Of a stretch of DNA of 64,000 bases, positions 25,121 through 33,482 are shown piece after piece (within the stretch, counting starts at the first letter, position 1; every line of letters begins with the position of its first letter). Position numbers and translations under genes: made by a program. Origin of the DNA: Pseudomonas sp. BGr12 (GTDB lineage: Bacteria > Pseudomonadota > Gammaproteobacteria > Pseudomonadales > Pseudomonadaceae); the NCBI RefSeq assembly GCF_030272895.1, contig NZ_JALRNF010000025.1, positions 26,180 to 90,179 of the forward strand. Direction: 5' to 3'. Below the pieces are notes generated by a model. That model was not told the DNA's origin. It saw only the letters and a list, made by a program, of their open reading frames with translations, and did no database searches.

Positions 25121-27181
25121 ATGGCTTTCGAAGCAATGTTCCAGCCGATCCAGATCGGCAAACTGACCATCCGTAACCGGGTCATCAGCACTGCCCACGC
25201 CGAGGTCTACGCCACCGACGGCGGCATGACCACCGAGCGCTACGTCAAATACTACGAAGAGAAAGCCAAGGGCGGCATCGGCCTGGCCATCTGCGGCGGC
25301 TCTTCGGTGGTGGCCATCGACAGCCCGCAGCAATGGTGGGCGTCGGTGAACCTGTCCACCGACCGCATCATCCCGCACTTCCAGAACCTGGCCGACGCCA
25401 TGCACAAGCATGGCGCCAAGATCATGATCCAGATTACCCACATGGGCCGGCGCTCGCGCTGGGACGGCTTCAACTGGCCGACCCTGATGTCGCCGTCGGG
25501 CATCCGCGAACCCGTGCACCGCGCCACCTGCAAGACCATCGAGCCGGAGGAGATCTGGCGGGTGATCGGCAACTACGCGCAAGCGGCGCGCCGGGCCAAG
25601 GAAGGCGGCCTGGACGGCGTCGAGCTGTCGGCGGTGCACCAGCACATGATCGACCAGTTCTGGAGTCCGCGGGTCAACAAGCGTACCGATGAGTGGGGCG
25701 GCACCTTCGAGGGCCGCATGAAGTTCGGCCTGGAAGTGCTCAAGGCCGTGCGCGCCGAGGTCGGTCCGGACTTCTGCGTGGGCATGCGCATCTGCGGCGA
25801 CGAATTCCACCCCGATGGCCTCAGCCACGAGGACATGAAGGAAATCGCCAAGTATTACGACGCCACCGGTATGGTCGATTTCTTCGGCGTGATCGGCTCG
25901 GGTTGCGACACCCACAACACCCTGGCCAACGTCATCCCGAACATGAGCTACCCGCCGGAGCCGTTCCTGCACCTGGCCGCCGGGATCAAGGAAGTGGTCA
26001 AGGTGCCGGTGCTGCACGCGCAGAACATCAAGGACCCGAACCAGGCCACGCGTATCCTCGAAGGCGGCTACGTGGACATGGTCGGCATGACCCGTGCGCA
26101 CATCGCCGACCCGCACCTGATCGCCAAGATCAAGATGGGCCAGGTCGACCAGATCAAGCAGTGCGTCGGTGCCAACTACTGCATCGACCGCCAGTACCAG
26201 GGCCTGGATGTGCTGTGCATCCAGAACGCCGCGACCTCCCGTGAATATATGGGCGTGCCGCACATCATCGAGAAGTCCACCGGGCCCAAGCGCAAGGTGG
26301 TGGTGGTTGGCGCAGGCCCTGCCGGGATGGAAGCGGCCCGGGTCTCGGCCGAGCGTGGCCATGACGTCACCCTGTTCGAGAAGAAGGACGCCATCGGCGG
26401 GCAGATCAGCATCGCCGCCAAGGCACCGCAACGCGACCAGATTGCCGGTATCACCCGCTGGTACCAGCTGGAGCTGGCGCGCCTGAAGGTGGACCTGCGC
26501 CTGGGTACCGCCGCGGATATCGACACCATCAAGGACCTGCGCCCGGATGTGATCGTGCTGGCCGTGGGCGGTCATCCGTTCCTGGAACAGAACGAACACT
26601 GGGGCGCCGCCGAGGGCCTGGTGGTCAGCAGCTGGGATGTGCTCGACGGCAAGGTCGCGCCAGGCAAGAACGTGCTGGTCTACGACACCATTTGCGAGTT
26701 CACCGGCATGTCGGTGGCCGACTATATCGCCGACAAGGGCAGCCAGGTGGAGATCGTCACCGACGACATCAAGCCGGGCGTGGCCATCGGTGGTACGTCG
26801 TTCCCGACCTACTACCGCAGCATGTACCCCAAGGAAGTGATCATGACCGGCGACCTGGCGCTGGAAAAGGTCTACCGCGAGGGCGACAAGCTGGTGGCGG
26901 TGCTGGAGAACGAATACACCGGCGCCAAAGAGGAGCGGGTGGTCGACCAGGTGGTGATCGAGAACGGTGTGCGGCCGGACGAAGCGCTCTACTACGGGCT
27001 CAAGGACGGTTCGCGCAACAAGGGCCAGATCGACATCGAGGCACTGTTCGCGATCCAGCCGCAGCCGATCCTCAGCCAGCCGGGCGAAGGCTATCTGTTG
27101 TATCGCATCGGCGACTGCGTGGCACAGCGCAATACCCATGCGGCGATCTACGACGCCCTGCGCCTGTGCAAGGACTTCTGA
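25121..27181 (+). CDS. dgcA: DgcA, dimethylglycine demethylase, OYE-like flavoprotein subunit
   Basis: 686 residues. N-terminal (about 1-370) old-yellow-enzyme/NADH:flavin oxidoreductase barrel (MFQPIQIGKLTIRNRVISTAHAE; VELSAVHQHMIDQFWSPRVNKRTDEWGG). Cysteines for a [4Fe-4S] cluster follow (CVGANYCIDRQ, VLCIQNAA). The C-terminal half binds FAD/NAD (VVVVGAGPAGMEAARVSAERGHDV). This is the layout of trimethylamine/dimethylamine dehydrogenases. It removes a methyl group from dimethylglycine to give sarcosine, with DgcB and an ETF carrying the electrons. GAGGA precedes the ATG. Confidence 0.94.
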   Translation: MAFEAMFQPIQIGKLTIRNRVISTAHAEVYATDGGMTTERYVKYYEEKAKGGIGLAICGGSSVVAIDSPQQWWASVNLSTDRIIPHFQNLADAMHKHGAKIMIQITHMGRRSRWDGFNWPTLMSPSGIREPVHRATCKTIEPEEIWRVIGNYAQAARRAKEGGLDGVELSAVHQHMIDQFWSPRVNKRTDEWGGTFEGRMKFGLEVLKAVRAEVGPDFCVGMRICGDEFHPDGLSHEDMKEIAKYYDATGMVDFFGVIGSGCDTHNTLANVIPNMSYPPEPFLHLAAGIKEVVKVPVLHAQNIKDPNQATRILEGGYVDMVGMTRAHIADPHLIAKIKMGQVDQIKQCVGANYCIDRQYQGLDVLCIQNAATSREYMGVPHIIEKSTGPKRKVVVVGAGPAGMEAARVSAERGHDVTLFEKKDAIGGQISIAAKAPQRDQIAGITRWYQLELARLKVDLRLGTAADIDTIKDLRPDVIVLAVGGHPFLEQNEHWGAAEGLVVSSWDVLDGKVAPGKNVLVYDTICEFTGMSVADYIADKGSQVEIVTDDIKPGVAIGGTSFPTYYRSMYPKEVIMTGDLALEKVYREGDKLVAVLENEYTGAKEERVVDQVVIENGVRPDEALYYGLKDGSRNKGQIDIEALFAIQPQPILSQPGEGYLLYRIGDCVAQRNTHAAIYDALRLCKDF

Positions 27182-27188
27182 TCGGCCC

Positions 27189-27263
27189 CTGTGGGAGCGG
27201 GCTTGCCCCGCGATAGCGGTGTGTCAGCTACATGGCTATCGCGGGGTAAACCCGCTCCCACAG
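27189..27263. repeat. REPIN between dgcA and dgcB
   Basis: CTGTGGGAGCGGGCTTGCCC...CGAT (27189-27214) and its inverted copy (27238-27263) with a 23-bp centre. It sits inside the dgcAB transcription unit. Confidence 0.93.
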
Positions 27264-27300
27264 TGTCATTTCCAAAGCGCGATTGCTGTGGGAGCTTCCC

Positions 27301-29250
27301 ATGTTGAACACCCTTCTACCCATCCTGCTGTTCGCCGCCCTGGGCCTGGCGGTCCTCGGCGCCTTGCGGCGCGTGCGGATGTGGCGCCAGGGTCGGCCGT
27401 CCAAGGTCGACCTGCTCGGCGGCCTGCTGGCCATGCCGCGGCGCTACATGGTCGACCTGCACCATGTGGTCGCCCGTGACAAATACATGGCCAACACCCA
27501 CGTCGCCACGGCGGGCGGTTTCGTCCTGGCCGCAGTACTGGCGATCCTGGTGCATGGTTTCGGCCTGCATAACCAGATCCTGGGCTATGCCTTGCTGTTC
27601 GCCACGGTGCTGATGTTCAGCGGTGCCCTGTTCGTCTACAAGCGCCGGCTCAACCCGCCCTCGCGCCTGTCCAAAGGCCCGTGGATGCGCCTGCCGAAAA
27701 GCCTGCTGGTGTTCGCCGCGAGTTTCTTCATCGCCACCTTGCCGGTCGCCGGCATCCTGCCGGAAGGCTTCGGTGGCTGGCTGCTGGTCGCCTTGCTCGG
27801 GGTTGGCGTGCTCTGGGGTGTGTCCGAGCTGTTCTTCGGCATGACCTGGGGCGGGCCGATGAAGCACGCCTTCGCCGGTGCCTTGCACCTGGCCTGGCAC
27901 CGCCGTGCCGAACGCTTTGGCGGCGGTCGCTCCACCGGCCTCAAACCCCTGGATCTGGAAGATCCCGAGGCGCTGCTGGGGGTGGAAAAGCCCAAGGATT
28001 TCACCTGGAACCAGTTGCTCGGCTTCGACGCCTGCGTGCAGTGCGGCAAATGCGAAGCCGCCTGCCCGGCCTTTGCCGCCGGGCAACCGCTGAACCCGAA
28101 AAAGCTCATCCAGGACATGGTCGTGGGCCTCGCCGGCGGCACCGATGCCAAGTTCGCCGGCAGCCCGTATCCGGGCAAACCAGTCGGTGAACACGGCGGC
28201 AACCCGCATCAGCCGATCGTCAACGGCCTGGTCGATGCCGAAACCCTGTGGTCGTGCACCACCTGCCGCGCCTGCGTGGAGGAGTGCCCGATGATGATCG
28301 AGCACGTCGATGCCATCGTCGACATGCGCCGTCACCTGACCCTGGAAAAAGGCGCGACGCCGAACAAGGGCGCCGAAGTCCTGGACAACCTGATCGCCAC
28401 CGACAACCCCGGCGGTTTCGCCCCGGGCGGACGGATGAACTGGGCGGCGGACCTGAACCTGAACGTGCTTGGCGACACCAAGACCGCCGAAGTGCTGTTC
28501 TGGGTCGGCGACGGCGCCTTCGACATGCGCAACCAGCGTACCCTGCGCGCCTTCGTCAAAGTGCTCAAGGCCGCACAAGTGGACTTCGCCGTGCTCGGCC
28601 TGGAAGAGCGCGACAGCGGCGACGTGGCCCGACGCCTGGGTGACGAGGCGACCTTCCAGCAACTGGCCCGGCGCAATATCCAGACCATGGCCAAGTACAG
28701 CTTCAAGCGTATCGTCACCTGCGATCCGCACAGCTTCCATGTGCTCAAGAACGAATACGGCGCCTTCGGCGGCGACTACCTGGTGCAGCACCACAGCACC
28801 TACATTGCCGAACTGATCGGTGCCGGCAGGCTCAACCTCGGCCAGCACAAGGGCGGCAGCGTGACCTATCACGATCCGTGCTACCTGGGCCGCTACAACG
28901 GTGAGTACGAAGCGCCGCGCGATGTGCTGCGCGCCCTGGGCATCGAGATCAAGGAGATGCAGCGTTCGGGCTTCCGTTCGCGCTGCTGCGGCGGTGGCGG
29001 CGGTGCGCCGATCACCGATATCCCGGGCAAGCAGCGGATTCCCGACATGCGCATGGACGATATCCGCGAGACCGCTGCCGAGCTGGTGGCCGTGGGTTGT
29101 CCACAGTGCACGGCGATGCTCGAAGGGGTGGTCGAGCCCCGGCCGCTGATCAAGGACCTGGCCGAGCTGGTGGCCGATGCCCTGCTCGAAGAACAAGCGC
29201 CGGCGAACAAGTCGACGCCAGCAAAGCGTAAACCTGCGGAGGTGCACTGA
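27301..29250 (+). CDS. dgcB: DgcB, membrane iron-sulfur partner of dimethylglycine demethylase
   Basis: 649 residues from ATG 27301. About four to five N-terminal membrane helices (residues 1-190), then two ferredoxin-type [4Fe-4S] motifs (CVQCGKCEAACPAF and CTTCRACVEECPMM), then CCG domains typical of GlpC/HdrB-like proteins (CDPHSFHVLKNEY; YHDPCYLGRYNGEY; RSRCCGGGGG). It probably passes electrons from DgcA or the ETF to quinone. Its TGA overlaps the ATG of etfA (TGATG). A short basic tail ends the protein. Confidence 0.92.
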   Translation: MLNTLLPILLFAALGLAVLGALRRVRMWRQGRPSKVDLLGGLLAMPRRYMVDLHHVVARDKYMANTHVATAGGFVLAAVLAILVHGFGLHNQILGYALLFATVLMFSGALFVYKRRLNPPSRLSKGPWMRLPKSLLVFAASFFIATLPVAGILPEGFGGWLLVALLGVGVLWGVSELFFGMTWGGPMKHAFAGALHLAWHRRAERFGGGRSTGLKPLDLEDPEALLGVEKPKDFTWNQLLGFDACVQCGKCEAACPAFAAGQPLNPKKLIQDMVVGLAGGTDAKFAGSPYPGKPVGEHGGNPHQPIVNGLVDAETLWSCTTCRACVEECPMMIEHVDAIVDMRRHLTLEKGATPNKGAEVLDNLIATDNPGGFAPGGRMNWAADLNLNVLGDTKTAEVLFWVGDGAFDMRNQRTLRAFVKVLKAAQVDFAVLGLEERDSGDVARRLGDEATFQQLARRNIQTMAKYSFKRIVTCDPHSFHVLKNEYGAFGGDYLVQHHSTYIAELIGAGRLNLGQHKGGSVTYHDPCYLGRYNGEYEAPRDVLRALGIEIKEMQRSGFRSRCCGGGGGAPITDIPGKQRIPDMRMDDIRETAAELVAVGCPQCTAMLEGVVEPRPLIKDLAELVADALLEEQAPANKSTPAKRKPAEVH

Positions 29251-30473
29251 TGAGCGACATTATTCGCCGTGATCCGCGCGCCGAGTGGATCGCCCGCAAC
29301 CGCCTGCACCCCTTGCACGCGGCCATGCAGCAGGGCCAGCAGCACAGCTGGATGGGCCCCAACGGCATCATCCGCAAGAACCCGCACGGGGTCGGCTTCA
29401 TCGGCCCCAACGGTATCAAGCGCATCGACCGCAGCGGCGCCCAGCAGGGCACCAGCAACAAGCGTACAGCTGCCGTTGCCGTGCAGTTGCCGCTGCACCA
29501 GGTGCCGACGCCGGCGTTCTACATCGCCGTGGTCCCGGATATGGTCGGTGGCCGCCTGGGCAGCCACGATCGCGACCTGCTGGGACTTGCCCACAGCCTG
29601 GCCGGCAGCGATGGTGCGGTGCTGGCGGTAGTGTTCGGCGAACACAAGGAAAGCAACTTTTCCACAGCCGGCGTCGATCGCTTGTTGGTCATCGAGGGCG
29701 ACGAATTCGACGGTTATGCACCGGAGCAACTGGTGCAGGGCCTGCGCGCTGTGGATAACCAGTTCAGTCCCCGTCACTGGCTGCTGCCCGACAGTCGCAC
29801 CGGTGGTGGCGAGCTGGGCCGGCGCTTTGCCGCGGCGATCAATGAGCGCCCGGCTACGCGAGTCTGGCAGGTCAAGGACGGGCAGTGCAGCGGCCGTGCC
29901 GGTGCTGGCCAGCAGGACCTGATTCGCGGTCTGCCGCGCCTGATCCTGGCCGCTGCCGAATGTGCCGAACCGGTCAGCGAGACCCGTCACGAAGCCTTGC
30001 CCGAGCAGTTATCCACAAGCGTGGCACGCAGCTTGCCGCGCATCGAAGACCTTGGCCCGGTGGCCGTGGACCCGGCGTCCATTGCCATGGCCGAAGCCGA
30101 GTTCATCGTCTCGGGCGGCAACGGGGTCAAGGACTGGGATTTGTTCCACCGCGCCACCGTGGCCCTGGGCGCTACCGAAGGGGCTTCGCGGGTGGCGGTG
30201 GACGACGGCTTCATGCCACGCAACCGCCAGGTCGGTGCCACCGGTACCTGGGTCACGGCGCGGGTCTACGTGGCTGTGGGTATCTCCGGGGCGATCCAGC
30301 ACCTGCAGGGCATCGGTGCCTGCGACAAGGTGGTGGCGATCAACATGGACCCTGGCTGCGACATGATCAAACGTGCCGACCTGTCGGTCATCGGCGACAG
30401 CGCGGCGATCCTGCAGGCGCTGATCGAGGCTGTGGAAAACTATCGCAACGACGCCAAGCGCGACGCGGCTTAA
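29250..30473 (+). CDS. etfA: electron transfer flavoprotein alpha subunit of the dimethylglycine pathway
   Basis: 407 residues, longer than housekeeping EtfA because of an N-terminal extension with repeated GPNGI motifs (WMGPNGIIRKNPHGVGFIGPNGIKRIDRSG). The C-terminal FAD domain is standard: SGGNGVKDWDLF, RQVGATGTWVTARVYVAVGISGAIQH and VVAINMDPGCDMIKRADLSVIGD. It accepts electrons from DgcA/DgcB. Four DnaA-box-like sequences lie in the coding region (29658, 29750, 30009, 30431); the one at 30009-30017 is encoded by TTA TCC ACA, codons rare in this genome. It overlaps dgcB by one base. Confidence 0.92.
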   Translation: MSDIIRRDPRAEWIARNRLHPLHAAMQQGQQHSWMGPNGIIRKNPHGVGFIGPNGIKRIDRSGAQQGTSNKRTAAVAVQLPLHQVPTPAFYIAVVPDMVGGRLGSHDRDLLGLAHSLAGSDGAVLAVVFGEHKESNFSTAGVDRLLVIEGDEFDGYAPEQLVQGLRAVDNQFSPRHWLLPDSRTGGGELGRRFAAAINERPATRVWQVKDGQCSGRAGAGQQDLIRGLPRLILAAAECAEPVSETRHEALPEQLSTSVARSLPRIEDLGPVAVDPASIAMAEAEFIVSGGNGVKDWDLFHRATVALGATEGASRVAVDDGFMPRNRQVGATGTWVTARVYVAVGISGAIQHLQGIGACDKVVAINMDPGCDMIKRADLSVIGDSAAILQALIEAVENYRNDAKRDAA

Positions 30474-31759
30474 GGGCAGGGAACAACTATGAACACCAAG
30501 GTCATCAGTCTGGTTTCGATCGGTGCCCACCCCAGCTCCGGGCGCACCCGGCGTGCCGAACAGGACGCCCGCGCGGTGGAGCTGGGCCTGCAGCTGGCTG
30601 GGGATAACTTGCAGGTGCTGCATGCCGGCGACCCCCAGGAGCCGGCCCTGCGCGCCTACCTGGGCATGGGCCTGGACAGCATCGACGTGCTTGAACAGCC
30701 ACGGGGCGCCGATGCCCTGGGTGTACTCGGCGACTACTTGCGCGATGCCGGTGCACAGTTGGTGCTGACCGGCAGCCAGGCGGAAACCGGCGAAGGCTCC
30801 GGCATGCTGCCTTTCCTCCTGGCCGAGCGCCTGGGTTGGCCGCTGGTAGTGGGCCTTGCCGAGGTGGAATCCATTGGCAACGGCGTCGCCCAGGTGCTGC
30901 AGGCCCTGCCACGGGGCCAGCGGCGTCGGCTCAAGGTGCGCCTGCCGTTGCTGGCCACTGTGGATAACGCCGCGCCCAAGCCGCGCCAGAGCGCTTTTGG
31001 CCCGGCGCGGCGGGGCGTGCTGGCGGCGCGCAAGGTGGAAATCGTCGAAGACGGGTTATTCACAAGCGCCGAACTGCAGCCGGCCAAACCACGGCCCAAG
31101 CGCCTCAAGGTGATCAAGGCCAAGAGCGGCGCCGACCGCATGAAAGCCGCCACCGCCAAGGCCAGTGGCGGCGGTGGGCAAGTGCTCAAGGACGTCAGCC
31201 CGCAGGCCGGTGCCGAAGCCATCCTCAAGTTGCTGGTGGAAGAGGGCGTGCTGCGCTGAGGGATTGCCCACAATCTCTGTTGGCCGATCTGTGGATAAAG
31301 TGTTTGTGTATGGCTGGAGGGCACGCATGGCGTGCCCTCTGGCGTTATGGTCAAAAAATGATCAGCCTAAGTTGCGGATTTTCCTGGTTATTCTTCCCCC
31401 GACCTGATTGATATTGCCCACAATGGCTGTTGGCCGCTCTGTGGATAATATGTTTGCCCATGGCTGTACGCCCTGATTCACAAGGGCTGCAGCCAATTGA
31501 TCAAATAATAGTCAAATGCCGGGTTTACAGCTGTCTATCCCCGCCACTCCTGGCGCTCAGGGCATTATCCACAGCACTTTTCCACTTCCCTGAGTTTTGC
31601 ACACAGAGTCTGTTGGCGTCTTTGTTGATAAGGTGTTCGCGCTCGGCTGTAGGCCGCGGGATACGTGGCCTCAAGCCGATTGATCAAATAATGATCAAAA
31701 TATTTTAGGGGGAATATCAATGACTTGCCCACATTCGCTGTGGGTTGTCCTGTGGATAA
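29658..31759. promoter_or_regulatory. cluster of 11 DnaA-box consensus sequences
   Basis: Exact TTATCCACA or its complement: 29750-29758, 30009-30017, 30959-30967, 31290-31298, 31440-31448, 31565-31573, 31751-31759. TTATTCACA: 31056-31064. TTTTNCACA: 29658-29666, 30431-30439, 31595-31603. One-mismatch boxes lie at 31578 and 31623. Four of the seven exact boxes are in the non-coding array downstream of etfB. The boxes are what I see; binding of DnaA is inferred from the consensus. Confidence 0.75.
30489..31259 (+). CDS. etfB: electron transfer flavoprotein beta subunit of the dimethylglycine pathway
   Basis: 256 residues; partner of the preceding EtfA. VSIGAHPSSGRTRRAEQDARAVELGLQL at the start replaces the usual KRV(V/I)D motif, and VLTGSQAETGEGSGMLPFLLAERLGWPLV is the adenine-nucleotide-binding region. 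GQRRRLKVRLPLLATVDNAAPKPRQ is the EtfB signature in a diverged form. The C-terminal ~60 residues are basic and Ala-rich. It contains two DnaA boxes (30959-30967 and 31056-31064). The repeat array begins five bases after its stop. Confidence 0.9.
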   Translation: MNTKVISLVSIGAHPSSGRTRRAEQDARAVELGLQLAGDNLQVLHAGDPQEPALRAYLGMGLDSIDVLEQPRGADALGVLGDYLRDAGAQLVLTGSQAETGEGSGMLPFLLAERLGWPLVVGLAEVESIGNGVAQVLQALPRGQRRRLKVRLPLLATVDNAAPKPRQSAFGPARRGVLAARKVEIVEDGLFTSAELQPAKPRPKRLKVIKAKSGADRMKAATAKASGGGGQVLKDVSPQAGAEAILKLLVEEGVLR

Positions 31760-31800
31760 AGTGTTTGCTGTGTGGCGCGGGCCAGGAGGGGCGGGGGATT
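31264..31800. repeat. array of ~100-bp units downstream of etfB (three full, one partial)
   Basis: Units start at 31264, 31414, 31597 and 31725 with TTGCCCACA (TTGCACACA in the third). At +26 each has TGTGGATAA (TGTTGATAA in the third). GGCTG follows near +47. At +53 to +75 is a hairpin whose sequence differs between copies (GAGGGCACGC, GCCCT, AGGCCGCG arms). At +84 comes TGATCAAATAATGATCA or a variant; the fourth copy stops before the hairpin. No coding potential was found between 31260 and 31904; the remainder is a REPIN at 31841. Confidence 0.8.
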
Positions 31801-31840
31801 GCGGGGGGTGGTCAGAATTTGTACAGGCAGTGCTGGCCTC

Positions 31841-31894
31841 ATCGCGGGGCAAGCCCGCTCCTACAAGACTGTAGGAGCGGGCTTGCCCCGCGAT
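31841..31894. repeat. REPIN downstream of gbcA
   Basis: ATCGCGGGGCAAGCCCGCTC and its inverted copy with a CTACAAGACTGTAG centre, a 54-bp near-perfect palindrome, 10 bp after the gbcA stop. Confidence 0.93.
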
Positions 31895-31904
31895 GGGATC
31901 ACTA

Positions 31905-33197
31905 CTATTGCGCAGCCACACCCTTGAGGTAAGGCGCAGGCGCCGCACCCAGGTTGTTCAGCATGCGATCGCTGTACCAGTCGACGAAGTTCACCACGCC
32001 GAACTCATAGGTCTTGGAGTAAGGCCCAGGCTGGTAAGCCGTGGAGTTGATGCCGCGCTGGTTCTCTTCGGCCAGGCGACGGTCCTGGTCGTTGGTGGCG
32101 TCCCACACCTGGCGCATGCGCTCTGGGTCGTAGTCCACGCCTTCGACCGCATCCTTGTGCACCAGCCACTTGGTGGTGACCATGGTTTCCTGGGCGCTGA
32201 TCGGCCACACGGTGAAGACGATCATGTGATCGCCCATGCAGTGGTTCCACGAGTGCGGCAGGTGCAGGATGCGCATCGAGCCCAGGTCTGGGTTCTTGAT
32301 CCGGCCCATGAGCTTCTGGCAGCCCTGCTTGCCGTCCAGGGTCATGGACACCGTGCCCTTGAGCAGCGGCATGCGCACGATACGGTTACGCAGGCCGAAG
32401 CTGGCGTGGGCGTACGGAATCTTCTCGGCATCCCAGGCCGCAGCGGAGGCGGCGACGTGGTCCTTGAACGCCTGGTCGGCCCGTGGGTCGGTAACGTCGT
32501 CCCACTCCAGCAGGGTTTTCAACAGCTCCGGGTGCGAACCGCTGCAGTGGTAGCACTCGCGATTGTTTTCCAGCACCAGCTTCCAGTTGGCCTTTTCCAT
32601 CAAGGTGGTCTGTACCGCCACCTTGGTGTTCTCCATGTCGTAGGGCTCCATGTAGTGAGCCAGGGTGGCGAGGAAGTCATCGATCGCTGGAGGATTCTCC
32701 GCCAGGCTGACGAAGATGTAGCCACCGGCGGTCTTCACGTTCACCGGCTTGAGGCCGTATTGCTTCATGTCGAAGTCGGCGCCCATTTCGGTACCGGCGA
32801 ACAGCAGGCGGCCGTCGAGCTCGTAGGTCCACTGGTGGTAATGGCAGACCAGCTTGGCCACCTTGCCCTTGTCGCTGGTGCACAGGCGTGAGCCGCGGTG
32901 GCGGCAGACGTTATGGAAGGCATGCACCTGGCCCTCGGCGCCGCGCACCACCAGGATCGGGTTCTTGCCGATCTGCAGGGTGAGGAAGTTGCCCTTGGCC
33001 GGGATCTCACAGGTCATCCCGGCAATCAGCCATTCCTTCTGGAAGATCTCTTCCATGTCGATCTGGAACAGGCGCTCGTCGGTGTAGAACGGCTGTGGCA
33101 GCGAGAAGGTGCGCTCGCGGCTCTGCAGCATCTCGGCTGTCGCCTTGCGCGCAGGTTCCAGTGGATCGCCCAGACTCAAAGTTGCGGTGACGTCCAT
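31905..33197 (-). CDS. gbcA: GbcA, glycine betaine monooxygenase, Rieske oxygenase subunit
   Basis: 430 residues from ATG 33197 (GAGGA upstream); an ATG five codons earlier (33212) lacks a ribosome site. It demethylates glycine betaine to dimethylglycine with release of formaldehyde. The Rieske [2Fe-2S] ligands are in CRHRGSRLC and CHYHQW (about residues 95-120). The mononuclear iron site is in ENNRECYHCSGSHPE near residue 210 with a downstream Asp. It is divergent from its reductase gbcB across a 285-bp regulatory gap. Confidence 0.95.
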   Translation of the reverse strand: MDVTATLSLGDPLEPARKATAEMLQSRERTFSLPQPFYTDERLFQIDMEEIFQKEWLIAGMTCEIPAKGNFLTLQIGKNPILVVRGAEGQVHAFHNVCRHRGSRLCTSDKGKVAKLVCHYHQWTYELDGRLLFAGTEMGADFDMKQYGLKPVNVKTAGGYIFVSLAENPPAIDDFLATLAHYMEPYDMENTKVAVQTTLMEKANWKLVLENNRECYHCSGSHPELLKTLLEWDDVTDPRADQAFKDHVAASAAAWDAEKIPYAHASFGLRNRIVRMPLLKGTVSMTLDGKQGCQKLMGRIKNPDLGSMRILHLPHSWNHCMGDHMIVFTVWPISAQETMVTTKWLVHKDAVEGVDYDPERMRQVWDATNDQDRRLAEENQRGINSTAYQPGPYSKTYEFGVVNFVDWYSDRMLNNLGAAPAPYLKGVAAQ

Positions 33198-33383
33198 CGT
33201 GTTGGTCCTCATGGCCGGTGCGTGTGACCGGTGAAAGTGGCTAATCGTTGTTATGGCGACGCAAGGCTGATTACAGCAGGATCATTTGCGATGGAGTGTG
33301 CGTTCGAAGGCGCCGCGAACCATATCCATGGGCGACATGAAAAGATCCGTTTCCGACGCGCCAGCCCTTGTGGCAGGGGGCTG

Positions 33384-33415
33384 GTCGCGATAAGCACGTC
33401 GATGTCGCGGATAGG
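33384..33415. promoter_or_regulatory. candidate GbdR direct repeats between gbcA and gbcB
   Basis: GTCGCGATAAG (33384-33394) and GTCGCGGATAGG (33404-33415); the shared GATA cores are 21 bp apart. Similar to the GTCG-N-ATCC repeats of the cbcX-sdaA region. Weaker than that case, so tentative. Confidence 0.4.
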
Positions 33416-33482
33416 TATGTGTCCGCTGCGCAGCTTGAGCAGAATCGCAGGCATCAGGCCGCAGTCGGCCGTGGAGACGAGC

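Noticed and set aside
31717..31932. A ~70-codon frame starting within the repeat array
   Set aside because: It runs through the DnaA-box array and the REPIN, has no ribosome site, and its translation is shaped by the repeats.
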